Positions 49,841 through 59,138 of a DNA stretch of 64,000 nucleotides are shown here, in pieces. The notes under the pieces were generated by a model. It was not told the origin of the DNA, did not search any database, and was given only the letters and a program-made list of their open reading frames with translations. Numbering within the stretch: the stretch's first letter is position 1; each line of letters begins with the position of its first letter. A program made the position numbers and the translations under genes. This stretch comes from an uncultured Collinsella sp. (GTDB lineage Bacteria > Actinomycetota > Coriobacteriia > Coriobacteriales > Coriobacteriaceae): the NCBI GenBank assembly GCA_900541125.1, contig UQIK01000008.1:26172-90171 (forward strand), given 5' to 3'.

Positions 49841-52741
49841 TCACGACAGCTTGACGATCGGTGCAAAACCTTTCATAAGCTTTTTGGTCTGGCCGGTCTT
49901 TTCGAATTGAACCTCGATCATGTCTCCGGCGACCGAGATCACGGTACCCGTGCCAAAGGTCTTGTGGCTCACGGTATCGCCTGCGGCAAAGTCCTGCGAT
50001 GCGCTGGCGCGATCGACCTTGCGCTCCACCGTCGGGGACACCTTGGACGAGGGCTTTTTGGCTCGCGGTGCGCCCGAGCCAAAGGTCGAGGCAACACGGC
50101 CAGCGTCGGGCGAGACCCCACGATGGCGCTCGGTCCCGTAGCTGCTGCCACCAAAGAAATCGTCAAAGCTCGATCCGCCGCGCGAACCGGAACCGCCGGT
50201 CGAGCGCGTATGCGAACCAAATACCTTGCCGCCATACATATCCGAACCCATGCCCGAGCCAAAGGTGCCGTGACGGTCGCCGCGCTTCTCCCAGCCCGTG
50301 CCTTCAAAACCGGCAGAACCGATACCGCTAAACTCGATATCCTCAAACGGAATCTCGTTGAGAAAGCGCGAGCGCGGGTTGGCAGAGGTCGAGCCGTAGG
50401 TGCGACGCGTGGCCGCATAGGTCAGGAACAGGCGCTTACGGGCACGCGTGATGGCGACGTAGGCCAGGCGACGCTCCTCCTCGAGCTTGCCCGGATCATC
50501 GCTGCCGCCAAAGTCGTGCACGTGCGGAAAGATGCCTTCCTCCATGCCGGCCACGAACACCGCCGGGAACTCCAGGCCCTTGGCGGAGTGGATGGTCATC
50601 ATGGTGATGGCATGCGTCTCGCCTGCCAAAGAATCCAAGTCGGAGCGCAGGGCCAGCCACTCCATGAGAGCGGGCAGCGCCTTACAGGTGAGCGAACCGT
50701 AGGTGCGCTCGATCTCGTCGGCATGCACGGCGCCCGCCGGCATCTCCGTCGGCGCGGCATAGGCGTTACCCGCGATGGCGGCGGCCAGGGCATCCTGCGG
50801 CGAGAGCGCCGGGGCGGCCAGGCTATCGAGCGGGTTGGAACCAGCGGCGTCGCGAGCGCCGACCAGCGCCTCAAACGAGGATGCCGGGGCGGACGGTCCC
50901 GGCTCAGGCGCAGGCGCGCTCACCACGACGGGCTCGGGCTCGGCGCCGGCGGGCACGTCGGCAACACCGGCCGCGCGCAGCTCTTCTAGGCTCTCGAGCG
51001 TACCCTCGATATCCTCGTGCGTCTCTTCAAATTCGGCTGCAACGCCCAGGAATTCCTGAATGTTCTCGGCGCGGCTCTCGGACTCCATGGTGCCCTCGGC
51101 GCGGAATGCCTGCAGCAGGCCCGTCTTGTCGACAATCATCTCGACGACGTCCTTGAGCTCGCCGTCCATGCGACGACCCTCGCGCACCAGCGCCACAAAA
51201 TTCGACAGGCCGTTGCGCACCTTGGCGCTAAACATGCCCGTCTCGGCGCACGCGATCTCGCAGGCCTGGAAGAACGAGCAGCGGTTGTCGCGTGCCAGCT
51301 GTTCGATCTTTTGGATCGAGGTGGAGCCGATACCGCGGCGTGGCGTGTTGATGACGCGCTTGACGCTCATCTCGTCGGCCGGGTTCACGATCATCTTGAG
51401 ATAAGCCATGACATCGCGGATCTCAGCACGGTCGAAGAATCGCGTGCCGCCCACGATCTTGTAGGGCACGCCCGCGCGCAGGAACATATCTTCGAGGATA
51501 CGCGACTGGGCGTTGGTGCGGTAGAACACGGCGATGTCGTCGTAACTCGTGCCCTTGGCATGCAGCTTTTCGATCTCTCCGGCAATCCAGCGGCCCTCGT
51601 CTCGCTCATCGCTTGCCTGGAAGGCCTGAATCTTCTCGCCGTCGCCCTCGGCCGTAAACAGGCGTTTGTCCTTGCGCTGCGAGTTGTGGCGCACCACGGC
51701 GTTGGCGGCGCTCAGGATATGACCCGTGGAGCGGTAGTTCTGCTCCAGCTTGACGGTCTTGCAGTTTTTAAAATCCTTCTCAAAGTCCAGGATATTGGTG
51801 ATGTCAGCGCCACGCCAGCTATAAATGGACTGGTCGTCATCGCCCACAACCATGAGGTTTTGATACTTGGCGGCCAGCAGGTTGGCGATCTCGTACTGGA
51901 CGTGGTTGGTGTCCTGATACTCGTCGACGCTAATGTAGCGGAAGCGCTCCTGGTACTTGTCGAGCACCTCGGGGCGGGTGCGCAGCAGCTCGAGTGTGCG
52001 CACGAGCAGGTCGTCGAAGTCCATGGCGTTGGCGGCACGCAGGCGGCGCTCCAGCTCCAGGTAGACTTGCGCGGCCTTTTTGTCATTAGGGCTGTCGGCG
52101 GATTTGAGCATGTCCTCGGGCCCGATCATGGCGTTTTTGGCCGAGCTGATCTTGCTGCGGATCATGTTGATGGGGAACTGCTTTTGCTCGATGCCGAGCG
52201 CCTGCATAATGTCGCGCACCATGCGCTTTGAGTCGTCATCGTCGTAGATGGTGAACTGCCCGGTGTAGCCCAGCAGGTCGGCGTCCTCGCGCAGCATGCG
52301 CACGCACATGGCATGGAAGGTGCACACCCACATGCCGCGGGTGCCGCTGGGGATGAGCGCTGCCAGACGCTCACGCATCTCGGCCGCGGCCTTGTTGGTA
52401 AACGTGATGGCCAGGACCTGCCAGGGCTTAACGCCCAGGTCGCCAAGCATATGCGCAATGCGGAAGGTCAAGACGCGGGTCTTGCCCGAGCCGGCGCCGG
52501 CAAGAACCAGCAGCGGGCCCTCGGTGGTCAGGACCGCCTCGCGCTGGGCGGGGTTCAGGCTATCGATATCGACGAGCGGCTTGGCGGGTTTGGGTGCCGG
52601 AGCCGGGGCGTCGTAGATGTCGAGCGGAACGAGCTCGGGTTCCGGCGCGGCGGGGGCGGTGTATGCATCGAGCGGCACGGGTTCCGGCGTGGGCGGCACG
52701 GGTACCGCGGCGTTCTTTTCCCAGGGCAAGGGCTGGGTCAT
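49841..52741 (-). CDS. pcrA: UvrD/PcrA-type ATP-dependent DNA helicase
   Basis: A 966-residue superfamily 1A 3'-5' helicase for DNA repair and replication-fork clearance. Motif I is GAGSGKTR, motif II ISVDEYQDTN, motif III GDDDQSIYSWRGA, and the C-terminal motifs TMMTIHSAKGLEFPAVF and VAITRARKRLFLTYA are intact. An N-terminal Pro/Ala extension of about 80 residues and a ~100-residue Ala/Pro/Glu insertion in domain 2B (around DVPAGAEPEPVVVSAP) are unusual. The C-terminal Tudor-like domain (GDTVSHKTFGTGTVI) binds RNA polymerase in PcrA. The ATG at 52741 has GAGGAG upstream. Confidence 0.93.
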   Translation of the reverse strand: MTQPLPWEKNAAVPVPPTPEPVPLDAYTAPAAPEPELVPLDIYDAPAPAPKPAKPLVDIDSLNPAQREAVLTTEGPLLVLAGAGSGKTRVLTFRIAHMLGDLGVKPWQVLAITFTNKAAAEMRERLAALIPSGTRGMWVCTFHAMCVRMLREDADLLGYTGQFTIYDDDDSKRMVRDIMQALGIEQKQFPINMIRSKISSAKNAMIGPEDMLKSADSPNDKKAAQVYLELERRLRAANAMDFDDLLVRTLELLRTRPEVLDKYQERFRYISVDEYQDTNHVQYEIANLLAAKYQNLMVVGDDDQSIYSWRGADITNILDFEKDFKNCKTVKLEQNYRSTGHILSAANAVVRHNSQRKDKRLFTAEGDGEKIQAFQASDERDEGRWIAGEIEKLHAKGTSYDDIAVFYRTNAQSRILEDMFLRAGVPYKIVGGTRFFDRAEIRDVMAYLKMIVNPADEMSVKRVINTPRRGIGSTSIQKIEQLARDNRCSFFQACEIACAETGMFSAKVRNGLSNFVALVREGRRMDGELKDVVEMIVDKTGLLQAFRAEGTMESESRAENIQEFLGVAAEFEETHEDIEGTLESLEELRAAGVADVPAGAEPEPVVVSAPAPEPGPSAPASSFEALVGARDAAGSNPLDSLAAPALSPQDALAAAIAGNAYAAPTEMPAGAVHADEIERTYGSLTCKALPALMEWLALRSDLDSLAGETHAITMMTIHSAKGLEFPAVFVAGMEEGIFPHVHDFGGSDDPGKLEEERRLAYVAITRARKRLFLTYAATRRTYGSTSANPRSRFLNEIPFEDIEFSGIGSAGFEGTGWEKRGDRHGTFGSGMGSDMYGGKVFGSHTRSTGGSGSRGGSSFDDFFGGSSYGTERHRGVSPDAGRVASTFGSGAPRAKKPSSKVSPTVERKVDRASASQDFAAGDTVSHKTFGTGTVISVAGDMIEVQFEKTGQTKKLMKGFAPIVKLS

Positions 52742-53010
52742 GGGCGACTCCTCATCTGACGGACGGCGCGCCTGCGGGCGGCGCCATAGTTTGAGCCGTA
52801 CTAGTATACCGAGCCGCGCGGACACCGGCGCAAATCACACCACGACTCCGTGCGCCACCGTCAGGCCCGCCCAGCGGATTTGGCGCAATGGGGTCAGGTT
52901 AGTCTGCACCACATTGGTGCAAAGAAACCTGGCCCCATTGCACCAATCACGGAGCCACCGATGTCATGGCAACGGTAGCGAGCGGCGGCCAGGGCGAACA
53001 AATTGGCATG
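52742..53010. other. Spacer upstream of pcrA
   Basis: No gene is visible. It holds the palindromic repeat at 52885-52945 and should hold the pcrA promoter. Confidence 0.3.
52885..52945. repeat. Palindromic repeat of the GGTGCAAAG-AACCTG-CCCC family, second copy
   Basis: Outer arms GCAATGGGGTCAGGTT (52885-52900) and its inverted partner (52926-52941) pair with one mismatch. A GCACCA/TGGTGC hairpin is nested inside. The right half matches the repeat at 42619-42660. Confidence 0.75.
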
Positions 53011-53051
53011 AAAAGGGGGTGGCATAGACCTTTTGGTCATGCCGCCCCCTT
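53011..53051 (-). terminator. Terminator of uppP
   Basis: On the minus strand AAGGGGGCGGCATGACC pairs with GGTCTATGCCACCCCC (two mismatches) and is followed by TTTTC. Confidence 0.8.
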
Positions 53052-53096
53052 CGAATGACAAGTTGTCTCCCTGGCCGCCGCGCGGCGTCAACCAAG

Positions 53097-54077
53097 TTAC
53101 AGGCCGAGCATAGGCTCCAGAACGAAGAAGTATGCGAGCACTACGACGCCCAGGATGATGCGGTAAACACCGAAGCACTTGAAGTCGTGACGGCGGACGA
53201 AGCCCATGAGCCACTTGATGGCGATGAGCGAAACCACAAAGGCCACAACGCAGCCCACGCCCAAGATAGCGACCTCGTTGGCGCCGAACGTGCCGCCCTT
53301 GATGAAGTATTTGACCAGCTTGAGTGCACTCGCGCCAAACATGACAGGGATGGCCAGGAAGAACGTAAACTTGGACGCCACCGAACGCGTACAGCCCAAA
53401 AGCAGGCCGCCGATGATGGTAGAACCGGAGCGCGACGTGCCCGGAATCAGCGAAAGCACCTGGAAGCAGCCGATACCCAGCGCAGTCTTCCAGCTCAGGT
53501 CCTCGAGCGTGGCGATGGAGCCAAAGTCCAGATTCTCGTCATCGTCCTCATCCTCAGCGGTAGCCGCGGCGGGCGCCGCAAAGTGCGCACCGGCGGGACG
53601 TCCACCCGACACCACAGCACGCGAACCAAACGAACCGGCAACGGCCATTTCCTCGCGCTTGCTCGCGCGCCAGTTCTCGATCACGATAAACAGCACGCCG
53701 TACACAATGAGCGCCAGCGCCACGACGGGAGCATTGTAGAAATGCTCCTCCATCCAGTCGTTAAGCGGCAGACCGATCGCCGCAGCGGGAATGCAGCCGA
53801 GCACAATCTTGCCCCACAGTACCCAGGTGTCGCGACGGCCCTCCTTGCCCTTGCTGGGCGAGAACGGATTGAGCTCATGGAAGAACAGGACGCAGACGGC
53901 CAAAATGGCGCCAAGCTGAATCACGACCAGGAACATATTCCAGAACGTCTCGCTCACGTTCATCTTGACGAACTCGTCCACCAAGATCATGTGACCGGTC
54001 GACGAGACGGGCAGCCATTCGGTGATGCCCTCGACCAGGCCCATGAAGGCAGATTTTAGAAGCTCGATAATATCCAA
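53097..54077 (-). CDS. uppP: Undecaprenyl-diphosphatase (bacitracin resistance type)
   Basis: A 326-residue membrane enzyme that recycles undecaprenyl pyrophosphate for cell-wall synthesis. Both signature regions are present: GLVEGITEWLPVSSTGHM (about 13-30) and the PGTSRSGST loop. A cytoplasmic insertion of about 50 residues (Ala/Gly then DEDDDEN) between membrane helices makes it longer than E. coli UppP. The TTG start at 54077 (MDIIELLK) has GAGGGGG five bases upstream; a GTG seven codons earlier is in frame but less typical. Confidence 0.92.
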   Translation of the reverse strand: MDIIELLKSAFMGLVEGITEWLPVSSTGHMILVDEFVKMNVSETFWNMFLVVIQLGAILAVCVLFFHELNPFSPSKGKEGRRDTWVLWGKIVLGCIPAAAIGLPLNDWMEEHFYNAPVVALALIVYGVLFIVIENWRASKREEMAVAGSFGSRAVVSGGRPAGAHFAAPAAATAEDEDDDENLDFGSIATLEDLSWKTALGIGCFQVLSLIPGTSRSGSTIIGGLLLGCTRSVASKFTFFLAIPVMFGASALKLVKYFIKGGTFGANEVAILGVGCVVAFVVSLIAIKWLMGFVRRHDFKCFGVYRIILGVVVLAYFFVLEPMLGL

Positions 54078-54324
54078 AGGGACCCCCTCGTTAGACACCC
54101 GCCGATATTGTTCTGCGGACGGTGCGGGCGATGTCCCATTATCAACCGTTCGGGCGCGTCTACGCCTACCCTTACCAAAAAACTCGCCCGTTCACAGAAT
54201 TGCGAGCGGTCAAACCCAAATCCTTGGGTATAACTGCAACAAGATAAAGTGTCCGGCGGCCAACGCGCCCGCGCCCGCCCGATGCACGAGCCCCGCGCCC
54301 GTGCGATAGACCAAGGAGGAAACC

Positions 54325-54762
54325 ATGAACGAGGGCTACACCAAGGTATTTGTTTCACTCGACGGTACTGAGCAGCAGGATTTTGTGCTCGCACGCGCCA
54401 TCAAGGTCGCCGCGAACAACGGCGCCAAGCTAATCATCGGCCACGTTATCGATTCCACGGCGCTCGAGAGCGCCGGTTCCTATCCGGTCGATCTGGTCAA
54501 CGGCCTAGAGGAGGCATTTAAGAACTCCATCGCCAAGCAGCTCGAAGAGGCCAAGGCCAATCCCGATATTCCCGAGGTCGAGGTCATGATTCGCGCCGGC
54601 CGTATTCGCGAGACGCTCAAGGACGAGATGCTCGACGTGGTTAAGCCCGACCTGGTGCTCTGCGGCGCCCGCGGCCTGTCCTCGATCAAGTATGCGCTGC
54701 TGGGTTCGATTTCGACGTTCCTGCTGCGCAACACGGACTGCGACATCTTGGTCGTGAAGTAG
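54325..54762 (+). CDS. Universal stress protein (UspA family)
   Basis: A 145-residue single-domain Usp. The ATP-binding signature is seen in LCGARGLSSIKYALLGSIS (G-x2-G-x9-GS), so it probably binds ATP. A hydrophobic core strand KVFVSLDG opens the fold. AAGGAGG lies before the ATG. It is a one-gene unit on the plus strand followed by a large palindrome and a terminator. Confidence 0.9.
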   Translation: MNEGYTKVFVSLDGTEQQDFVLARAIKVAANNGAKLIIGHVIDSTALESAGSYPVDLVNGLEEAFKNSIAKQLEEAKANPDIPEVEVMIRAGRIRETLKDEMLDVVKPDLVLCGARGLSSIKYALLGSISTFLLRNTDCDILVVK

Positions 54763-54775
54763 GTTCCTTCCCGTC

Positions 54776-54866
54776 GGCGCAAGGCCTGCGGGGTTATCAC
54801 GCCGACGTCCTCGCCGCTTCGCGGCTGCGGGATGTCGGCTTAGATAACCCCTCCCGGCCTTGCGCC
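54776..54866. repeat. 91-bp segmented palindrome after the universal stress gene
   Basis: Four ordered arm pairs: GGCGCAAGGCC (54776-54786 with 54856-54866), GGGGTTATC (54790-54798 with 54843-54851), GCCGACGTC (54801-54809 with 54831-54839, one mismatch) and GCCGC/GCGGC at the tip. The folded RNA would be one long stem with small bulges. It precedes a separate terminator. Confidence 0.75.
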
Positions 54867-54914
54867 TTCGTCACCATACTTCAACGAGTTGGCTGATAAA
54901 AAAAATGGCGTGCC

Positions 54915-54947
54915 GCCCCGTTTGGGGCGGCACGTTTTTGTTATGGG
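54915..54947 (+). terminator. Terminator of the universal stress gene
   Basis: GTGCCGCCCC pairs with GGGGCGGCAC and is followed by GTTTTTGTT on the plus strand. Confidence 0.88.
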
Positions 54948-54969
54948 GGATTCATTTGAGCCCCATAGT

Positions 54970-55030
54970 TATGTTCACGTTCGGGAACATAACGCCAGTT
55001 GCCTTAGCTAAGTTCACGTTCGGGAACATA
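54970..55030. repeat. Two direct copies of a 20-bp palindromic word
   Basis: AGTTCACGTTCGGGAACATA (55011-55030) and a near-identical copy at 54972-54991 lie about 40 bp apart between convergent genes. The first has TATGTTC..GAACATA arms. Confidence 0.7.
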
Positions 55031-55056
55031 GCCGTCCGCACCGCAAGACGGCCCGG

Positions 55057-56100
55057 CTACTCGAAGTATTGGAACTTGTTCGTTGAGAAGGCGAACGTGA
55101 CGACAAAGCCTTCGCCCGGCTCCGATGCCGCGGTGACATCGATGCCCATCTTGGAGCACAGACGCGCCACCAGATAGAGACCGATGCCCGTTGCACGCTT
55201 GGTGGTGCGGCCGTTGTCGCCAGTAAAGCCCTTCTCGAACACGCGCGGCAGGTCTGCCGCACACACGCCGCAGCCGTTGTCCGCGACGGTAAGCTCGATG
55301 CGCTCGCTCGCCAGACCCTCGTCCAGCAACGCACCCGAAAACACGATCTTTGCGCCGTCCTCACGCGCATATTTAATGCTGTTCTGAATGAGCTGGCCCA
55401 GAATAAACTCGAGCCATTTCTCGTCGGTAAAGACCTCAAAGTCGAGGTTCTCGCACACCGGAGCCACGTGCGCCGCGATAAGCTCGCGCGCGCTGGCTTT
55501 AATCGCGCCCGTCACCAAGGTCTTGAGATCCCAGCGGCGAATCAGGTAGTCGCGCTCCACGACTTCCGAGCGCGCATAGTACAGAGCTTGGTCGATATAG
55601 CGCTCCACGCGGGCAAGCTCGCGTGCCAGATCGTCCACGCGCGACAGGTCGTCTTCGCTACCGTCCAGGTTTTCCAAAATCAGATGGGCCGCCGCCAGGG
55701 GCAGCTTGGCCTCATGGACCCAGCTCTCGATATAGTCGCGATAGTCATCGGTCTGACGGCGGCCTTCGGCAACCTCGTCGCAAGCGGCTTTGCCCACCCG
55801 GCGCAAGACCTCGTACTCGAGCTCGCCCTCGGCATAGGTCGGGCATTGCACCATCTCCTGCACCCATGCGGGACTCTCGAGCTCCTCTGCCGCGCGCTCC
55901 AACTGACGCAGAAAACGGCGACGGCGAGCGTACTCGATCACGATGCCGAGCATACCAAAGATAAAGGACACGCCAACCGCCACGACCACGATAGAAACGG
56001 GTGCACCGGCGACCGTCAGCACAAAGCAGCTCAGCAGCACGCCGCACGTCCACACGGCGACGGGAAGCAGCGCGTCTTTAAAGAACTTGGCAAACGACAT
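55057..56100 (-). CDS. Sensor histidine kinase (BceS/GraS-like)
   Basis: A 347-residue sensor kinase with two membrane helices (about 8-30 and 34-56) joined by almost no extracellular loop, the intramembrane-sensing design. The phospho-His129 is in SWVHEAKLPLA, much like the WVHEIKTP box of BceS kinases. The ATPase domain has N (LIQNSIKYA), G1 (VADNGCGV), and G2 (TGIGLYLV). It is 9 bp downstream of its response regulator. BceS kinases usually detect cell-wall antibiotics through an ABC transporter, which is not seen here; uppP lies two genes away. Confidence 0.9.
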   Translation of the reverse strand: MSFAKFFKDALLPVAVWTCGVLLSCFVLTVAGAPVSIVVVAVGVSFIFGMLGIVIEYARRRRFLRQLERAAEELESPAWVQEMVQCPTYAEGELEYEVLRRVGKAACDEVAEGRRQTDDYRDYIESWVHEAKLPLAAAHLILENLDGSEDDLSRVDDLARELARVERYIDQALYYARSEVVERDYLIRRWDLKTLVTGAIKASARELIAAHVAPVCENLDFEVFTDEKWLEFILGQLIQNSIKYAREDGAKIVFSGALLDEGLASERIELTVADNGCGVCAADLPRVFEKGFTGDNGRTTKRATGIGLYLVARLCSKMGIDVTAASEPGEGFVVTFAFSTNKFQYFE

Positions 56101-56109
56101 AGCCGGCCC

Positions 56110-56781
56110 CTAGACCGAATAGCCCTGGCCGCGGTGCGTGGTCAAATACCCCTTGATGCCGATTTTTTCGAGCGTGGTGCGCAGGCGGTTGATGTTAACG
56201 GTGAGCGTATTGTCGTCCACGAAGGCGTCGGAGTCCCACAGGTCCTGCATGATGGCCGAACGCGAAACGATCTTGCCCGCGCGGCTCAGAAGCAGCGAGA
56301 GGATACGCAGCTCGTTTTTGGTGAGCTCGGTACTGGTGCCGGTTAGCGTGTTGGTGACCATGGAGCGTGCGAGGTCGAGCTCCAGTCCCTTGTGGACGAG
56401 CGTGCTGCGCTCGCCCGCCGCCGCGGTGCGACGCAGCAAGGCATTGATGCGCGCCACGAGCACACGGGCGCTATAGGGCTTGGGAACAAAGTCGTCCGCA
56501 CCGAGCGTCATGGCCATGACCTCGTCGATCTCGGTCGTGCGCGACGTGAGGACGATGATGGGAACCTCGGATTCGCGGCGGACCTCGTGGCAGATATGCT
56601 GGCCGTCCTTGACGGGAAGCGTGAGGTCGAGCAGCACCAGGTCGGGCGCGGCGGCGAGAATATCGCGCGAGACATGCTCAAACGATTCGCAGGCCTCGAT
56701 TTCAAACCCGGCGCGGGCAAGGATGTCGATAAGCTCACGACGAATGGGCTCGTCGTCCTCAACGACATAGATCAGCGCCAT
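56110..56781 (-). CDS. OmpR/PhoB-family response regulator
   Basis: A 223-residue response regulator: receiver domain with the phospho-acceptor Asp52 (LLDLTLPVKDG), conserved Thr/Ser (VLTSRTTEID) and Lys (PKPYSARVL); then a winged helix (about 125-223, TKNELRILSLLLSRAGKIVSR and TVNINRLRTTLEKIG). The ATG at 56781 follows GGAGG. It is the first gene of the two-component pair. Confidence 0.93.
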   Translation of the reverse strand: MALIYVVEDDEPIRRELIDILARAGFEIEACESFEHVSRDILAAAPDLVLLDLTLPVKDGQHICHEVRRESEVPIIVLTSRTTEIDEVMAMTLGADDFVPKPYSARVLVARINALLRRTAAAGERSTLVHKGLELDLARSMVTNTLTGTSTELTKNELRILSLLLSRAGKIVSRSAIMQDLWDSDAFVDDNTLTVNINRLRTTLEKIGIKGYLTTHRGQGYSV

Positions 56782-56896
56782 GTGTCCTCCCATTTCGCGT
56801 AACATGCACCTTTCACACCATTATGCCCACAGCGTCGCAGCGATACGACCCCGTGGGCACCTAATGTGACAAAAGCGTTCGGTAGTCTTGAGAGAA

Positions 56897-56931
56897 AATA
56901 GGGGCCGACCGGTCCTAAACCGATCGGCCTC
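56897..56931 (-). terminator. Terminator of the aminotransferase-OCD operon
   Basis: On the minus strand GGCCGATCGG pairs with CCGGTCGGCC and is followed by CCTATTTTC. Confidence 0.75.
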
Positions 56932-56951
56932 ATCACTTCGACCTCGAGCCT

Positions 56952-58082
56952 CTACTCGAGCGTACGCATGTATGCAGAGATGGCATCCAGGCCCTTCTGC
57001 AGGTCGTCGGTGTTATCGGAGTATGCATAGCCGATGCGCATGCTCTTGGGCTCCTCGAAGCAATCGCCCGGGGTGACGAGCGCGCCGGACTTCTTAATCA
57101 TGTCGATGCAGAACGTCCTGGAGTCGATGTCGTAGTCGTAATACACGAGCGCGGTGGTACCCGCCTCGGGCTTAACGAACGACAGGTGCGGCTCGCTCTC
57201 GACCCACTTCTCCAGAACAGCAAGGTTCTGACGGACGATGCGACGGCTGCGCTCAAGGATCACGGAAGCGTTGCCCAGAATCAGCTCCGCCACCGACTCG
57301 CTGAATATGCCGGCGGAAATCAGGTTGTAGTCGCGATGCGAGAGCAGCGCGCGACGGAGCTCCGGGCTCTTGGTGACCGCCCAGCCCAGACGCAGGCCGG
57401 CGAACGACCAGACCTTGGACATGGATGCGGTGACGATGGCCTTGTCGTACAGGTCGATCACGGACTCGGAGTACTCATCCGTCTGAGTAAGCAGACGGTA
57501 GACCTCGTCGCAGAGCAGCCACGCGTCGTGTTTGCGCGCGACCTCGACAATCGCCTTGAGCGTATCGGTGTCGAGCAGGGCGCCCGTGGGGTTGTCCGGG
57601 TTATTGATGCAGATGAGCTTGGTATCGTCGGTCACCAGGGCATCGAGCGCGTCGACGTCGACGTGGTAGCCGTTCTTGCGATCGAGCTGAAGGATATCGA
57701 CCTTCGCGCCGCACATCTCGGGAATCGAGTAAAGCTGCTGGTAGGTGGGCTTGACGGAGACTACGTGATCGCCCGGTTCGACGAGCGTGGAAATAACCAG
57801 GGAGTTGGCACCGGTCGCGCCGTGCGTGGGCACGATATGCCCGGGCTCGACCGTCTTATAGAGACGCGCGACCCCCTCGAGGAAGCCGGGCTGCCCCTCG
57901 ATGTCTCCGTAGGTGAATCGGCGCGAGCACAGGCTATCGAGCCACGCCTTCTTGTCAGTGTTCGTATGCTCGAACAGCTGGTCGAGCGTGAGGGAGTAGA
58001 CGCACGTCTCTGCAACGTTGTGGGTGCACTTGGTCTCCCACTCGTTCATCCACTGCTCGACGGCGAAATCCTTGATCTGCAT
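56952..58082 (-). CDS. Class I/II PLP aminotransferase (capreomycidine-synthase-like family)
   Basis: A 376-residue fold-type I PLP enzyme. The N-terminal KDFAVEQWMNEWETKCTHNVAETCV is typical of a group related to capreomycidine synthase and of unassigned gut-Firmicute aminotransferases. The PLP Lys223 is in TASMSKVWSFAGLRLGW, the NPTG motif at 164-167 and DEVYR at 192-196 bind the cofactor. It lies 24 bp downstream of an ornithine-cyclodeaminase-family gene, forming a two-gene operon divergent from a PucR regulator. The amino acid handled is unknown. Confidence 0.85.
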   Translation of the reverse strand: MQIKDFAVEQWMNEWETKCTHNVAETCVYSLTLDQLFEHTNTDKKAWLDSLCSRRFTYGDIEGQPGFLEGVARLYKTVEPGHIVPTHGATGANSLVISTLVEPGDHVVSVKPTYQQLYSIPEMCGAKVDILQLDRKNGYHVDVDALDALVTDDTKLICINNPDNPTGALLDTDTLKAIVEVARKHDAWLLCDEVYRLLTQTDEYSESVIDLYDKAIVTASMSKVWSFAGLRLGWAVTKSPELRRALLSHRDYNLISAGIFSESVAELILGNASVILERSRRIVRQNLAVLEKWVESEPHLSFVKPEAGTTALVYYDYDIDSRTFCIDMIKKSGALVTPGDCFEEPKSMRIGYAYSDNTDDLQKGLDAISAYMRTLE

Positions 58083-58106
58083 TGTCGTTTCCTTTCCTTG
58101 ACTTTC

Positions 58107-59138
58107 TTACAGCTCCACCACGGTACCCAGCCCCGCCTCGACGGCGCGGTCGTAGGCGATTTTCGATGCCGAAAGGTCCTGAACGGCGATGCCCGACGTA
58201 TCGAACACCGTCACCTGCTCGTCATCCGAGCGCCCCGTAGCCGCGCCGGCGATGACTTCGCCGAGCTCCGCTTTGATGTCCTCGGGCGTGATGGCGCCCT
58301 CGGCAACCGGAATCTCCAGCTCACCGGACGCGACCGATTGCTCGCGGTCGTCGACGTAAACAGCGGCACGGGCGACAAGCGCCGAGGCGAGCTCCTGCTT
58401 GCCGGGCATGTCGGCACCGACGCAGGAGATATGCGTACCAGGACGCACCCATGCATCGGGGATGATGGGCTTGGTCGCCGGCGTGATCGTCACGATGATG
58501 TCGGCCTCCGCCGCGGCACCTTGGCCGTCAGCCGTCGCCTCGATGGAATAGGTGGATGCCTCGCGAGCATGCTCGCAGGCGCCCAAGATATGGGCGACCT
58601 CGTCTCGCATGCGCTCGACGCGGGCCTCGGGCGCGGCATCGGAAACCGGCTCCCACACCTTGACCTCGTTCACTTTGGGACAGGCGGCAAGCACGCCCGC
58701 CGCCATATAGGTGCTCATATGGCCGGCGCCCGCAACAAGCAGTTTGGATGCATCCGCCCGAGCCAGCCACTTGGCACCGAGCGCAGCGGCGGCACCGGTG
58801 CGAAGTCCAGTGACGGCGGAGGCATTGAGCAGCGCCAACGGCTCGCCCGTCGCGTTGTCGCACAGCAGCGTGGTGCCGAAGATCTCGGGCAGCCCCTTTT
58901 TGGGATTCTGAGAGAACCAAGCAGTAAGCTTGAGACCGAAGAGGCCGCTTCCCGCCAACTCGCCCGAGCGGATATCCATATCGGCCACGCCGGGTTCGAA
59001 TTGCTCATATACCATCGGCCACGCAACACCCTTGCCCGTTGCCTTCTGGTGATATGCCTCCTCCACGGCAGCGATTGCATCCTCGATCGTCAGCACCTTG
59101 GAAACTTCCTCAGCCGAAAGCACCATCATCTGCCCCAT
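58107..59138 (-). CDS. Ornithine cyclodeaminase / mu-crystallin family protein
   Basis: A 343-residue NAD(P)-dependent enzyme of the ornithine cyclodeaminase/alanine dehydrogenase family. Family features: GLKLTAWFSQNPKKGLPEI (substrate Lys/Arg region), NASAVTGLRTGAAAALGAKWLA and the nucleotide-binding LLVAGAGHMSTYMA. The ATG at 59138 has AAAGGAG five bases upstream. Such enzymes reduce or form cyclic imines and N-alkyl amino acids. It is the first gene of the operon with the aminotransferase. Confidence 0.87.
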   Translation of the reverse strand: MGQMMVLSAEEVSKVLTIEDAIAAVEEAYHQKATGKGVAWPMVYEQFEPGVADMDIRSGELAGSGLFGLKLTAWFSQNPKKGLPEIFGTTLLCDNATGEPLALLNASAVTGLRTGAAAALGAKWLARADASKLLVAGAGHMSTYMAAGVLAACPKVNEVKVWEPVSDAAPEARVERMRDEVAHILGACEHAREASTYSIEATADGQGAAAEADIIVTITPATKPIIPDAWVRPGTHISCVGADMPGKQELASALVARAAVYVDDREQSVASGELEIPVAEGAITPEDIKAELGEVIAGAATGRSDDEQVTVFDTSGIAVQDLSASKIAYDRAVEAGLGTVVEL

